Shown piece by piece: positions 31,501 to 39,696 of a stretch of 64,000 nucleotides of DNA. A program made the translations under genes and the position numbers. Under the pieces are notes generated by a model. That model searched no databases and was not told the origin of the DNA. It was given only the letters and a program-made list of their open reading frames with translations. Origin of the DNA: Herbaspirillum huttiense (GTDB lineage: Bacteria; Pseudomonadota; Gammaproteobacteria; Burkholderiales; Burkholderiaceae_D); contig NZ_CP037993.1 in NCBI RefSeq assembly GCF_004367745.1, positions 3,968,001 through 4,032,000 of the forward strand, read 5' to 3'. Each line of letters starts with the position of its first letter. The stretch's first letter is position 1.

Positions 31501-32628
31501 GATGCCCGGCACGGTCAGTGAAGTTTCGGCCACATTGGTCGCCAGCACGATGCGGCGGGCATTGCTGGTCTTGAAGACGCGCTCCTGCTCCTGGGCAGAG
31601 AGCCGCGCAAACAGCGGCAGGATCTCCACATGCGGCGGATGATGCCTGCGCAGCGCCTCGGCAGCATCGCGAATCTCGCGCTCGCCCGGCAGGAACACCA
31701 GCACGTCACCGGAACCGATGCGCGCCAGTTCGTCCACGGCATCGACCACGGCATCCATCAGGTCGCGCTGTTCGCGGTCCTTCTGGGCCTGGCTGGCGCG
31801 GCCTTCGGCGCGTGCGCGGGCCTGTGCCACTTCGGTCGATACGCCGCTGCGGTCGGCATTGTCGATGGGGCGATAGCGGATCTCCACCGGATACAGGCGG
31901 CCCGAGACCTCGATCACCGGGGCCGGCACGAGCTCGCCCTTGAGCTCGCGGCCGAAATGGCGGGCGAAGCGGTCGGCATCGATGGTGGCCGAGGTGATGA
32001 TGATCTTCAGGTCGGGGCGCTTGGGCAGCAACTGCTTCAGGTAGCCCAGCAGGAAATCGATGTTGAGGCTGCGTTCATGCGCCTCGTCGATGATGATGGT
32101 GTCGTACTGGCGCAGCAGCGGATCGGTCTGCGTCTCGGCCAGCAGGATGCCGTCGGTCATCAGCTTGATCCACGCGCCCTTGGACAGCGTGTCGTTGAAG
32201 CGGACCTTGTAGCCGACCAGCTCGCCCGGCGGCGAATTGAGTTCCTGGGCGATGCGCTTGGCGGTGGAGGAGGCGGCGATACGGCGCGGCTGGGTGTGGC
32301 CGATCAGGCCCTTCTCGCCACGGCCCAGCTCCAGGCAGATCTTGGGCAGCTGGGTGGTCTTGCCGGAACCGGTCTCGCCGCTGACGATGATGACCTGATG
32401 GGCCCGCAGGGCCTCGGCGATCTCGTGGCGGCGGCCGGAGACCGGCAGCTCTTCGGGGAAAGTGACCGGCGGCAGCGGATTGCGCACGGGCGGCGCGGCA
32501 TGGACGGCAGGCTCGGCGGCGGTGCGACGCGGACCTCGCTGCTCGCGCGGGCCGCGCGGACGATCTTGTTGCGGGTTCTGCTGCGCCTGGCCGCCGGGAG
32601 GAGTGTTGGGTGCTTTGGTAACGGACAT
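28570..32628 (-). CDS. hrpA: ATP-dependent RNA helicase HrpA
   Basis: 1352 aa from the Met at 32628; the frame reaches 32775 with non-family residues. A DEAH-box helicase with Walker A GETGSGKTT, IIDEAHERSLN, SAT (ITSATI) and motif VI NQRAGRCGR, then HA2/OB-fold regions and the long C-terminal DUF3418 typical of HrpA. E. coli HrpA is about 1300 aa, so the length fits. A basic Pro/Arg/Gln-rich N-terminal stretch precedes the helicase core. HrpA acts in mRNA processing and resolves stalled or collided ribosomes. It is transcribed away from argA. Confidence 0.95.
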   Translation of the reverse strand: MSVTKAPNTPPGGQAQQNPQQDRPRGPREQRGPRRTAAEPAVHAAPPVRNPLPPVTFPEELPVSGRRHEIAEALRAHQVIIVSGETGSGKTTQLPKICLELGRGEKGLIGHTQPRRIAASSTAKRIAQELNSPPGELVGYKVRFNDTLSKGAWIKLMTDGILLAETQTDPLLRQYDTIIIDEAHERSLNIDFLLGYLKQLLPKRPDLKIIITSATIDADRFARHFGRELKGELVPAPVIEVSGRLYPVEIRYRPIDNADRSGVSTEVAQARARAEGRASQAQKDREQRDLMDAVVDAVDELARIGSGDVLVFLPGEREIRDAAEALRRHHPPHVEILPLFARLSAQEQERVFKTSNARRIVLATNVAETSLTVPGIRYVVDAGLARVKRYSYRNKVEQLQIEPVAQSAANQRAGRCGRVAAGVCIRLYDEQDFLQRPKFTDPEILRSSLASVILRMKSLHLTDVESFPFIEPPLGRAIADGYQLLQELGAVEEQGGVNRLTALGKQLARLPLDPRVGRMILAGRDNACLTELLIIAAAVSVQDPRDRPMDAQNAADNAHKKFADEKSEFASYLKIWKWFEEAIAHKKSNRQLQEHCRENFLSQLRLREWRDVHSQLLTIVKEQGWRLNEAPATYDQLHLALLTGLLGNVGFKSEDDAQYLGARGIKFNIWPGAHLTKKPGRWVMAAELVDTARLYARCVANIQPEWLEKLGGHLLKKSWGEPRWEKRAAQVTASERATLYGLVVYSQRRINYGKINPAEAREIFIRDALVGGDFETRAPFFAHNQKLVREIENLEHKSRRLDVLVDDELIIGFYDKLIPHDICNGVDFEKWHKEATAADPKLLYLNRDDLMRHEAAGVTTELFPKTMNVAGIAMALSYHFEPGAARDGVTLTVPLYALNQVSSDRCDWLVPGMLKEKVHLLLKSLPQKLRRHCVPLPDYAARFCERMEERKIFGRGNLIDAIIADIREQITILVKPSDFKQETLSAHHAMNFKIVDEHGRQLEMGRNLAALQAEFGGQARQQFQKLAEQVAIAPREDEDSAAPAPAAAPGKPVPSAAPAAPASVGEYSNLTSWSFGELPELLEITRGSGKQAQTLIGFPALVDRKTHCDLEVFDDPAEAARFHYAGLRRLFALQMKEQLKYLEKNIPGLQQMGMQFMALGSQEELREQILNAGLERAFLQDPLPRNADEFNRRRDEGKARLGLLVNEIARLCGQVLAEYHALPKKLQGIKAHAAAAADMQAQLSQLVGKRFVAETDYGNLSHYPRYLKAINVRLDKLRADPARDTRLLAEWNSVALPYQRALKDRAGRVDPKMTEFRWMLEELRVSLYAQELKTPMPVSVKRLQKVWESMQR

Positions 32629-32800
32629 GAGGCCGACATTATACCTGCCACCGCCCGCCCGGTCAGGCTGCGTGCGGCTGGACGGCCGATGGTGCAGGTT
32701 TGGGGGCGGCTTGCGGGCCGGTTGGCTCCGCTTTGCAACATCCGCGCAATAAATCTGCCCCGATGCGGTCCGCAAGCCTACGGGCCGCCGCGACGCTGGT

Positions 32801-32806
32801 TATAAT
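32801..32806 (+). promoter_or_regulatory. perfect -10 box (TATAAT) just before argA
   Basis: TATAAT ends only 7 bases before the proposed argA ATG at 32814. A transcript starting the usual 6-7 bases downstream would begin at or next to the start codon, i.e. leaderless. There is no clear -35 at the right distance and no ribosome site. Confidence 0.45.
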
Positions 32807-32813
32807 GCGCGTC

Positions 32814-34127
32814 ATGGAAAAACAGACCGAATTCGTCAACTGGCTGCGTTCCGTCGCGCCCTATGTCCACGCCTTCCGCGGCAAGACCTTCGTGGTCGCC
32901 TTCCCGGGTGAGCTGGTCACGGCCGGCGGCTTGCAGGTGCTGGCCCAGGATCTCTCGCTGCTGCACGCGCTGGGCATCCGCGTGGTGGTGGTGCATGGCT
33001 CGCGCCCGCAGGTGGCCGAACAGCTGGCCCTGCGCAATGTCGAGGCGCGCTTCCAGAACGGCTTGCGCGTGACCGACAGCGCCGCCCTCGAGTGCGCCAA
33101 GGAAGCCGCAGGCGAACTACGCCTGGACATCGAGGCCGCCTTCAGCCAGGGCCTGCCCAATACCCCCATGGCGCATTCGGCCATCCGCGTGATCTCCGGC
33201 AACTTCGTCACCGCCCGCCCGATGGGCGTGATTGATGGCGTGGACCTGCAACTGACCGGCGTGGTGCGCAAGATCGCCGCCGACGTCATCCAGCCCATCA
33301 TGAATGCAGGCGGCATCGTGCTGCTCTCGCCGCTGGGTTTCTCGCCCACCGGCGAAGCCTTCAACCTGACCATGGAAGACGTGGCCGTGTCCGCCGCCAT
33401 CGCGCTGCGCGCCGAAAAACTGATCTTCCTGTCTGAAACCCCGCTGATGAAGGATGCCGGCGGCGCTGAAATCCGCGAGCTGTCTTCTCACCAGGCTGAG
33501 GCCGTGCTGTCGGCCGGCTTCCTGCCTTCGGATGCGGCCTTCTATCTGGCCAGCGTGGTCAAGGCCTGTAACGCCGGCGTCTCGCGCGCCCACATCGTGC
33601 CCTTCTCCACCGATGGCTCGGCCTTGCTGGAACTGTTCACCCACGATGGCGTGGGCACCATGGTCACCTACGAGAACCTGGAAAGCCTGCGCCAGGCCAC
33701 CATCGAGGACGTCGGCGGCATCCTGAAGCTGATCGAACCGCTGGAAGCCGATGGCACCCTGGTCAAGCGCGGCCGCGAACTGATCGAACGGGAAATCCAT
33801 TACTTCTCCGTGATCGAGCACGACAATGTCATCTTCGGCTGTGCTGCGCTGTATCCCTTCCCCAAGGAACGCATGGGCGAGATGGCCTGCCTCACCGTCA
33901 ACCCGGAAGTGCAGGGCCAGGGCGACGGCGACCGTATCCTGAAGCACATCGAAACCCGTGCCCGCGAAGCCGGGCTGACCAAGCTCTTCGTGCTCACCAC
34001 CCGTACCTCGCACTGGTTCCTGAAGCGCGGCTTCGTGCTGGCCGGTGTCAACGACCTGCCGCAAGATCGCCAGCAGATCTACAACTGGCAGCGCAAGTCG
34101 CAGGTATTGATCAAGAATTTGTATTAA
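32814..34127 (+). CDS. argA: amino-acid N-acetyltransferase ArgA (N-acetylglutamate synthase)
   Basis: 437 aa. It catalyses the first step of arginine synthesis, acetyl-CoA plus glutamate. An N-terminal amino acid kinase-like domain (about 1-290, VVVVHGSRPQ) serves as the arginine-sensing part. The C-terminal GNAT domain has the acetyl-CoA loop VNPEVQGQGDGDRIL and TTRTSHWFLKRGF. The start is set by homology-like fit (MEKQTEFVNWLR); upstream in-frame Mets exist at 32805 and earlier. No Shine-Dalgarno sequence is seen. Confidence 0.95.
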   Translation: MEKQTEFVNWLRSVAPYVHAFRGKTFVVAFPGELVTAGGLQVLAQDLSLLHALGIRVVVVHGSRPQVAEQLALRNVEARFQNGLRVTDSAALECAKEAAGELRLDIEAAFSQGLPNTPMAHSAIRVISGNFVTARPMGVIDGVDLQLTGVVRKIAADVIQPIMNAGGIVLLSPLGFSPTGEAFNLTMEDVAVSAAIALRAEKLIFLSETPLMKDAGGAEIRELSSHQAEAVLSAGFLPSDAAFYLASVVKACNAGVSRAHIVPFSTDGSALLELFTHDGVGTMVTYENLESLRQATIEDVGGILKLIEPLEADGTLVKRGRELIEREIHYFSVIEHDNVIFGCAALYPFPKERMGEMACLTVNPEVQGQGDGDRILKHIETRAREAGLTKLFVLTTRTSHWFLKRGFVLAGVNDLPQDRQQIYNWQRKSQVLIKNLY

Positions 34128-34224
34128 TCATTTTTCCGTCAGGACGTGAGCAGGCTCAACCGCTGACCCCCATCGCTGGCCCGCCCGTCCCAGGCATTTC
34201 AACTTAACGAACCAAGGAATCGAC

Positions 34225-34497
34225 ATGGCACGCATGGTCCATTGCATCAAACTGAACAAGGAAGCCGAAGGCCTGGACTTCCCGCCCTATCCGGGCGAGC
34301 TGGGCAAGCGCATTTATGAAAGCGTCTCCAAGGAAGCCTGGGCCGCCTGGCTCAAGCACCAGACCATGCTGGTCAACGAAAACCGCCTGATGCTGGCCGA
34401 CGCCCGCGCCCGCAAGTATCTGGCCGCGCAGATGGAGAAGCACTTCTTCGGCGAAGGCGCTGATGCCGCCGCCGGTTACGTGCCGCCGAGCGAATAA
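34225..34497 (+). CDS. YggX-type Fe(II) trafficking / oxidative damage protection protein
   Basis: 90 aa, full-length for the family. It starts MARMVHC with the conserved Cys near the N terminus, followed by [16 protein letters not shown] and NENRL. YggX limits damage to Fe-S clusters and influences iron handling in E. coli and Salmonella; the exact mechanism is debated. A clear ribosome site (AAGGA) precedes it. It lies between argA and a zinc protease gene on the same strand, probably in its own transcript. Confidence 0.94.
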   Translation: MARMVHCIKLNKEAEGLDFPPYPGELGKRIYESVSKEAWAAWLKHQTMLVNENRLMLADARARKYLAAQMEKHFFGEGADAAAGYVPPSE

Positions 34498-34644
34498 GCT
34501 GTCCTGATCGCTTGAGCAAGGCTGCAACGCCGCCCTGGTTCGCCACGGCGGCGTTTGTTTTGGCTGACGCATCGCGGCGGCCGGCTCGTCTACAATGCCG
34601 ACTCCGAACCCTGATTCCCTACCGACTTCCCGCTGGAGCTCATC

Positions 34645-37398
34645 TTGTCCCTGCGTCATCTGCGCCTTGCCGTGCTTGCCGTCAGTCTCGGCTTTGCCTT
34701 TGTTTCCCCCTGGGCCCACGCGGCCACGGCCAGCGCTGCGCCGACGCTGCCAGCCGGCGTCACGCAAGGCCCCAGCGCCGAGGGCATCAGCGAATACCGC
34801 TTTGCCAATGGCTTCAAGCTGCTCCTGCTGCCGGACGATTCCAAGCCCACGGTCACCGTCAACATCACCTACCTGGTCGGCTCGCGCCACGAGAACTATG
34901 GCGAGACCGGCATGGCGCACCTGCTGGAACACCTGATGTTCAAGGGCTCGCCGCACAACCCGGCGATCCCGCAGGAATTCAGCAAGCGCGGCATGAACTT
35001 CAACGGCACCACCTGGCTGGACCGCACCAACTACTACGAGACCTTCGAGGCCGGCAAGGACAACCTGCAATGGGCGATTGCCATGGAAGCCGACCGCATG
35101 GTCAATTCCCGTATCGCGCGCAAGGATCTCGACAGCGAGATGACGGTGGTGCGCAACGAGTTTGAATCCGGCGAGACCTCGCCCTCGCGCGTGATGTTGA
35201 AGCGCATGCAGAGCGTGGCCTACGACTGGCACAGCTATGGCCGCAACACCATCGGCGCGCGCAGCGACATCGAGAACGTGCGCATCGAGAACCTGCAAGC
35301 CTTCTATCGCACCTACTACCAGCCCGACAACGCGGTGCTGCTCATTGCCGGGAAGTTCGATCCGGCGCAGGTGCTGCAGTGGGTCAACCAGAGCTTCGGC
35401 CGCCTGCCCAAGCCCAAGCGCAAGCTGCCTGAATTCTGGACCGTGGAGCCGACCCAGGATGGCGAACGCCAGTTCGCGATTCGCCGCCGCGGCGACCTGC
35501 AACTGGTGGCGCTGGGCTACAAGATGCCCTCCGCGCTGCATCCGGATGCCACCGCCCTCTCGTTTGCCAGCGACATCCTGACCGACACGCCCAATGGCCG
35601 CCTGCACAAGCTGCTGGTGGAAAAGGGACTGGCCACGCAGGTCTATGCGATGCCGCTGAGCGGCTACGCGCCGGGGCTGCAGATGATCGTGGCGCAGGTC
35701 AAGGCAGGCGCTGACATCGAACCGGTCAAGCAGGCCATGATCAGCGCCGTCGAATCCTTCAGCACCGCACCGCCGACCGCCGAGGAACTGGCACGCCTGC
35801 GCCGCGAGAGTGCCAACAACTTCGAGACGCTGCAGAACAATCCACAGCAGATGGCAGTGGCGATGTCCAATGCGATTGCACGCGGTGACTGGCGCCTGGT
35901 CTTCATCGAACGAGATCTGGAGCAGCGCCTGACCAGCGCTGACATCGCTGCGGCGGCTGGCCGCTACTTCCGCCGCGACAACCGTACGGTCGGTCTCTAC
36001 CTGCCGGAAGATCATCCACAGCGTGCCGAGGTCCCGCCCGCACCGAGCGTGGAATCCCTGCTGGCGCAATACCAGCCGCGCCCGGCCATCGCCTCGGGCG
36101 AAGCCTTCGACCCGGCCCCGGGCAACATCGAACAGCGCACCACACGCGTAGCGCCAGGCCAGCCGCCCCACACCGCACTGAAGCTGGCCCTGCTGCCCAA
36201 GCAGTCGCGTGGACAGACGGTGTCGGTGAGCATGAACCTGGAGTTTGGCGATGCTGAGAGCCTGTTCGGCCAGCGTGCGGTCGCCTCGCTGACGGCGGCC
36301 ATGCTCATGCGCGGCACGCGCGATCTGGATCGCCGCCAGCTGGCCGACGAATTCACGCGCCTGAAGATCAACGGCAACGTCTATCGCTTCCAGACCACGC
36401 GCGAGAATCTGGTCCCGGCGTTTGCGCTGGTAGGCGAAGTACTGCGCCATCCGCGCATGGATCCGGCTGAATTCGCGCAGTTGAAGAATGAGACCGTGGC
36501 GGCGCTGGAAGCCACGCGCAAGGAGCCGGACGCGCGTGCCGGCGAAGCGCTGCAACTGCACTTCAACCATTACCCGGACGGCGACTGGCGCGCTGCGCAG
36601 ACGCTGGAACAACGCATCGCTGCCGTGCAGGCGGTGACGCTGGAACAGGTGCAGGCCTTCCATCGCCGCTTCTACGGGGCCTCGCATGGTGAAGTCGCGG
36701 TAGTCGGAGACTTCGATGCGGAGGCTGCACGCAAGGCCATCGATGCAGCCTTCGGCGGCTGGACCAGTGCCGCCCCCTATGCGCGCGTGCTGCAGACCTG
36801 GGCCGACATCCCGCCCAAGCGCATCCTCATCGATACGCCGGACAAGGAAAACGGTGTCTACCTGGCCCGCCAGAACATCCGCCTGCGCGATGATGATCCC
36901 GACTATCCGGCCCTGGCCGTGGCCAATTACCTGCTCGGCGGCTCCAGCCTGAAGTCGCGCCTGGCGGATCGCATCCGCCAGAAGGATGGTTTGTCCTATG
37001 GCATCAACAGCGGCTTGCAGGTCGGTGCCATCAGCGATGCAGGCTACTTCAGCGTGCGCGCCATCGCTGCCCCGCAGAACCTGGACAAGGTCGATGCGGC
37101 CGTGCGCGAAGAAATCGCCCTGCTCATCAAGGATGGCTTCACCGAAGAAGAACTGCTGCGCGCCAAGTCCGGCATCCTGCAGCAGCGCAACCAGCAGCGC
37201 GCCGGGGATGGCGGCATCGCCACCAGCTGGAGTGCGCTGATGAACCTGGACCGCAGCTTCCTGTGGCAACAGCAGCTGGACCTGAAGCTGGCCGACCTGA
37301 CGCTGGCGCAATTAAATGCGGCCGTGCGCAAGTACATCGATCCGGCGCGCATGACCGTGGTGATTGCTCGGGATGAGGCCAAGGCCGGCCAGCCCTGA
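34645..37398 (+). CDS. M16 family zinc metalloprotease (pitrilysin-like), secreted
   Basis: 917 aa from TTG, supported by GGAG six bases upstream. A signal peptide (about residues 1-27, ending SPWAHAA) sends it to the periplasm. The inverted zinc motif HxxEH is His92-Leu-Leu-Glu-His96, and the third ligand Glu lies downstream in the VRNEFESGE region. The protein has two M16 halves of about 430 residues each; the second lacks HxxEH, as is normal for this family, so one active site forms per molecule. It probably degrades small unfolded peptides. Its original terminator is split by an IS element. Confidence 0.94.
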   Translation: MSLRHLRLAVLAVSLGFAFVSPWAHAATASAAPTLPAGVTQGPSAEGISEYRFANGFKLLLLPDDSKPTVTVNITYLVGSRHENYGETGMAHLLEHLMFKGSPHNPAIPQEFSKRGMNFNGTTWLDRTNYYETFEAGKDNLQWAIAMEADRMVNSRIARKDLDSEMTVVRNEFESGETSPSRVMLKRMQSVAYDWHSYGRNTIGARSDIENVRIENLQAFYRTYYQPDNAVLLIAGKFDPAQVLQWVNQSFGRLPKPKRKLPEFWTVEPTQDGERQFAIRRRGDLQLVALGYKMPSALHPDATALSFASDILTDTPNGRLHKLLVEKGLATQVYAMPLSGYAPGLQMIVAQVKAGADIEPVKQAMISAVESFSTAPPTAEELARLRRESANNFETLQNNPQQMAVAMSNAIARGDWRLVFIERDLEQRLTSADIAAAAGRYFRRDNRTVGLYLPEDHPQRAEVPPAPSVESLLAQYQPRPAIASGEAFDPAPGNIEQRTTRVAPGQPPHTALKLALLPKQSRGQTVSVSMNLEFGDAESLFGQRAVASLTAAMLMRGTRDLDRRQLADEFTRLKINGNVYRFQTTRENLVPAFALVGEVLRHPRMDPAEFAQLKNETVAALEATRKEPDARAGEALQLHFNHYPDGDWRAAQTLEQRIAAVQAVTLEQVQAFHRRFYGASHGEVAVVGDFDAEAARKAIDAAFGGWTSAAPYARVLQTWADIPPKRILIDTPDKENGVYLARQNIRLRDDDPDYPALAVANYLLGGSSLKSRLADRIRQKDGLSYGINSGLQVGAISDAGYFSVRAIAAPQNLDKVDAAVREEIALLIKDGFTEEELLRAKSGILQQRNQQRAGDGGIATSWSALMNLDRSFLWQQQLDLKLADLTLAQLNAAVRKYIDPARMTVVIARDEAKAGQP

Positions 37399-37424
37399 GG
37401 CATCCGCCTGAAATCATCGAGATG

Positions 37425-37439
37425 AAAAAAATGCCCGTG
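37425..37439 (+). terminator. left half of a terminator split by an insertion sequence
   Basis: A7 followed by TGCCCGTG. Removing the IS at 37440-38879 and one copy of CGTG joins this to 38884-38904, restoring a 15-bp stem AAAAATGCCCGTGTC with GACACGGGCATTTTT around CTGC. This would be the shared terminator of the M16 protease gene (+) and rpiA (-). Confidence 0.85.
37436..37439. repeat. target-site duplication, left copy (CGTG)
   Basis: CGTG immediately left of the IS end; the same CGTG lies immediately right of the IS at 38880-38883. A 3-5 bp duplication is normal for IS3-family insertions. Confidence 0.8.
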
Positions 37440-37463
37440 TGAACTGACCCCATAAAGTTGGAC
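37440..37463. repeat. IS terminal inverted repeat, left (orfB side)
   Basis: A 24-base end beginning TGAACTGACCCC and ending GTTGGAC; it pairs with 38856-38879 at about 20 of 24 positions. Confidence 0.85.
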
Positions 37464-37476
37464 GGTCAACAGCCGG

Positions 37477-38304
37477 TTAAGGCCTAAAGGACTGAGTTCT
37501 GTATTGCACAGGGCTCAGTCCTTTTAATTTGCTCTTGATGCGGTGGTGGTTGTAGTAGTGCATGTACTTGCGCAACTCGATCTGTAACTGCTCGATGCTG
37601 GAGAAGCGAGTCAGGTAAAAACACTCCGACTTGAGCGTGCCGAAGAAGCTTTCCATGGCTGCATTATCCAGGCAATTCCCTCTACGCGACATACTCTGCT
37701 TAATACCGTTTTCGGCCAAGGTGCGCCGGTAAGCGTGCATCTGATATTGCCATCCCTGATCCGAGTGCAGCATGGGGCGACGTGTCCCCTTCAAGGTCGA
37801 GATTGCCTTCTTGAGCATGCTGTCGACCATCTGGAACTGGGGTGAACGACTCGTCTGATACGACACGATCTCGCCGTTGTACAAGTCCATGACAGGCGAC
37901 AGATAAAGCTTCTCTCCACCGACTTTGAATTCAGTAACATCCGTTACCCACTTCTCTCCGAACCGCTCTGCCTTGAATTTCCTCTGAAGCAAGTTCTCCA
38001 CATGAGCGTGCCCAGGGCCGCGATACGACCTGTATTTCTTCGGCCTCACCAGCGACTTCAAGCCCAATTGGCTCATCAGGCGCTGCACCGTCTTGTGATT
38101 GATCAGTTGGCCTGCCTGCTTGAGCGTGTCCGTGACGCGGCGGTAGCCATACCTGCCTTTGTGCCGGTCATAGATCTTGCGGATGCGCGATTTCACGGCC
38201 GCGTATTTGTCGCCTGCTTCCTGCGCCTTGATCTGGTAATAGAATGTGCTGCGCGCCAATCCGGCCACCTTCAGCAGAACAGGCAACTTGTGGTGTGGCC
38301 TCAA
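37477..38304 (-). CDS. IS3-family transposase OrfB (DDE integrase domain)
   Basis: 275 codons from a TTG at 38304, but it is probably made mainly as an OrfAB fusion through -1 frameshifting. The catalytic triad is visible: Asp in WVTDVTEF, Asp in LHSDQGWQY, and Glu in AAMESFFGTLKSE, 35 residues after the second Asp, as in DD(35)E. The preceding HTH_21-like region has GRYGYRR. The -1 frame is open from the slippery site through this ORF, so a fusion protein can be read without interruption. Confidence 0.93.
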   Translation of the reverse strand: MRPHHKLPVLLKVAGLARSTFYYQIKAQEAGDKYAAVKSRIRKIYDRHKGRYGYRRVTDTLKQAGQLINHKTVQRLMSQLGLKSLVRPKKYRSYRGPGHAHVENLLQRKFKAERFGEKWVTDVTEFKVGGEKLYLSPVMDLYNGEIVSYQTSRSPQFQMVDSMLKKAISTLKGTRRPMLHSDQGWQYQMHAYRRTLAENGIKQSMSRRGNCLDNAAMESFFGTLKSECFYLTRFSSIEQLQIELRKYMHYYNHHRIKSKLKGLSPVQYRTQSFRP

Positions 38305-38828
38305 TTCCTGGACGAGTCGCGCTGCTTTTGCGCAGCCGCTTGCTCTGTCTGAATCAAGGCCCGACGCTTTTTTAGGTAATCAACCTCCGCACGCAGATAC
38401 TCGATTTCATCGAGCAATTCTTCGCGTGGGCGCATGTCGTCTTTCCTTGTGGGCTTTGCGGGAATCTTGGGCTTCATCATCATTGAGCGTCCTTTCGGCT
38501 TCGGCTGCAATCCAGCCAGGCCGTGCTCATGATACAGGCGCTCCCACCGACTGACCGTCCCGCAGCCGCGAAGTCCGTACATAGCCTCCACTTCCCGCTG
38601 TGATAACTGATCCTGCTTCATTCGCGTCAATACCGATAGCTTGAACTCGGCACTATAGTGCTCGTGCTTCTTGATCAGTCCCGCTACGCCATGATGTCGG
38701 TAGCTCTGGACCCACCGCTGAACTATGCTGTGCTTCAGACCATATTCCTTGGCAAGCCCTCTGGCACTACCTCCCGCTAGATATTTCTGTACCACTTCCT
38801 GCTTGAACTTCTCATCGTACTTCGCCAT
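38301..38828 (-). CDS. IS3-family transposase OrfA (HTH protein)
   Basis: 175 aa from the Met at 38828; a longer frame reaches 38861 inside the IS end. It has two helix-turn-helix units (LAKEYGLKHSIVQRWVQ and SQREVEAMYGL...TVSRWERLY), a basic linker, and a leucine-zipper-like C-terminal coiled coil (ELLDEIEYLRAEVDYLKK). It binds the IS ends and regulates transposition. The slippery heptamer lies in its YLKKR codons; its stop overlaps the orfB TTG. Confidence 0.92.
   Translation of the reverse strand: MAKYDEKFKQEVVQKYLAGGSARGLAKEYGLKHSIVQRWVQSYRHHGVAGLIKKHEHYSAEFKLSVLTRMKQDQLSQREVEAMYGLRGCGTVSRWERLYHEHGLAGLQPKPKGRSMMMKPKIPAKPTRKDDMRPREELLDEIEYLRAEVDYLKKRRALIQTEQAAAQKQRDSSRN
38367..38373 (-). 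other. programmed -1 frameshift site (A AAA AAG)
   Basis: On the minus strand the codons read CTA-AAA-AAG, the classical IS3-family slippery heptamer. The -1 frame after it stays open into OrfB with no stop codon, giving an OrfAB transposase. Confidence 0.85.
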
Positions 38829-38855
38829 GAAAAACACCCCAAAGGTTGGATTTAT

Positions 38856-38879
38856 GTCCAACTTTTGGGGTGCAGTTCA
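38856..38879. repeat. IS terminal inverted repeat, right (orfA side)
   Basis: A 24-base end; its reverse complement begins TGAACTGCACCCC and ends GTTGGAC. Confidence 0.85.
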
Positions 38880-38904
38880 CGTGTCCTGCGACACGGGCAT
38901 TTTT
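38880..38904 (-). terminator. right half of the split terminator, with right CGTG duplication
   Basis: Begins with the duplicated CGTG (38880-38883) and continues TCCTGCGACACGGGCATTTTT. Alone it can form only a 6-bp stem (CGTGTC/GACACG). Termination of rpiA, which points leftward into it, may therefore be weakened. Confidence 0.75.
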
Positions 38905-38930
38905 GTTTTCGACCAAGAAAACGGAGGTTC

Positions 38931-39611
38931 TCAGAACTCCAGTTTCTTGACGCCTTCGGCCGTCCCCAGCAGGCAGACATTGGCCCCTTGGCGCGCGAAG
39001 AGGCCATTGGTGACCACGCCGACGATGTTGTTGATCTTGTCTTCGATGTCGGCCGGATCGGTGATGGCCAGCCTCAGCACGTCGATGATGTAGCAGCCGT
39101 TGTCGGTAACCAGCGGCTCGCCGTCGCCATTCTTGTTCAGGCGCAGGCGCGGCTCGCCGCCCAGTGCGGCCAGCTTGCGGGCCACCACGGCGTGCGACAT
39201 CGGGATCACTTCCACCGGCAGCGGGAAAGTACCCAGCACATCAACCAGCTTGGAACCATCGGCGATGCACACGAACTTCTGCGCCACGGATGCCACGATC
39301 TTCTCGCGCGTGAGTGCAGCGCCGCCGCCCTTGATCATGGCACCGCTGCCATTGATTTCATCGGCACCGTCGATATAGACCGGCATGGTCTCGACCTCGT
39401 TGAGATCGAACACGGTGATGCCATGCGAACGCAGGCGCTCGGCAGTCGCTTCGGAGGACGCCACGGCGCCCTTGATGCGGTGCTTGATCTTGCCCAGTTC
39501 ATCGATGAAGAAATTGGCCGTGGAGCCGGTGCCCACGCCGATGATTTCGCCGTCGACCACGTAGTCGATGGCGGCCTTGGCCACGGCTTGCTTGAGTTCG
39601 TCTTGAGTCAT
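38931..39611 (-). CDS. rpiA: ribose-5-phosphate isomerase A
   Basis: 226 aa. It interconverts ribose 5-phosphate and ribulose 5-phosphate in the pentose phosphate pathway. Family motifs are [13 protein letters not shown], the catalytic-region DGADEI, and [14 protein letters not shown]. The length is typical (E. coli 219). It is convergent with the M16 protease gene, and the two once shared the terminator now interrupted by the IS. Confidence 0.96.
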   Translation of the reverse strand: MTQDELKQAVAKAAIDYVVDGEIIGVGTGSTANFFIDELGKIKHRIKGAVASSEATAERLRSHGITVFDLNEVETMPVYIDGADEINGSGAMIKGGGAALTREKIVASVAQKFVCIADGSKLVDVLGTFPLPVEVIPMSHAVVARKLAALGGEPRLRLNKNGDGEPLVTDNGCYIIDVLRLAITDPADIEDKINNIVGVVTNGLFARQGANVCLLGTAEGVKKLEF

Positions 39612-39696
39612 GATGGTTCAGTTCAACGTAAATAAAACCGGGAGCGTTCCCTTTTTGGCAACGCAAAAAATTCTCACCTTGCAGGATCGGCAATGC

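Larger units (their letters stand above)
37440..38879 (-). mobile_element. IS3-family (IS150-group) insertion sequence, 1440 bp, complete
   Basis: Bounded by imperfect inverted repeats (TGAACTGACCCCATAAAGTTG on the left, complement of the right end TGAACTGCACCCCAAAAGTT), matching at about 20 of 24 positions. It carries orfA and orfB on the minus strand, with a slippery A6G heptamer for -1 frameshifting. Length, ORF order and HTH/DDE content fit IS150. The flanking 4-bp CGTG duplication shows a simple transposition event. The element looks potentially active because both ORFs and ends are intact. Confidence 0.92.

Noticed and set aside
34204..37311. A 1035-codon open frame on the minus strand
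   Set aside because: Antisense shadow of the M16 protease and yggX genes; the sense strand has clear catalytic motifs.
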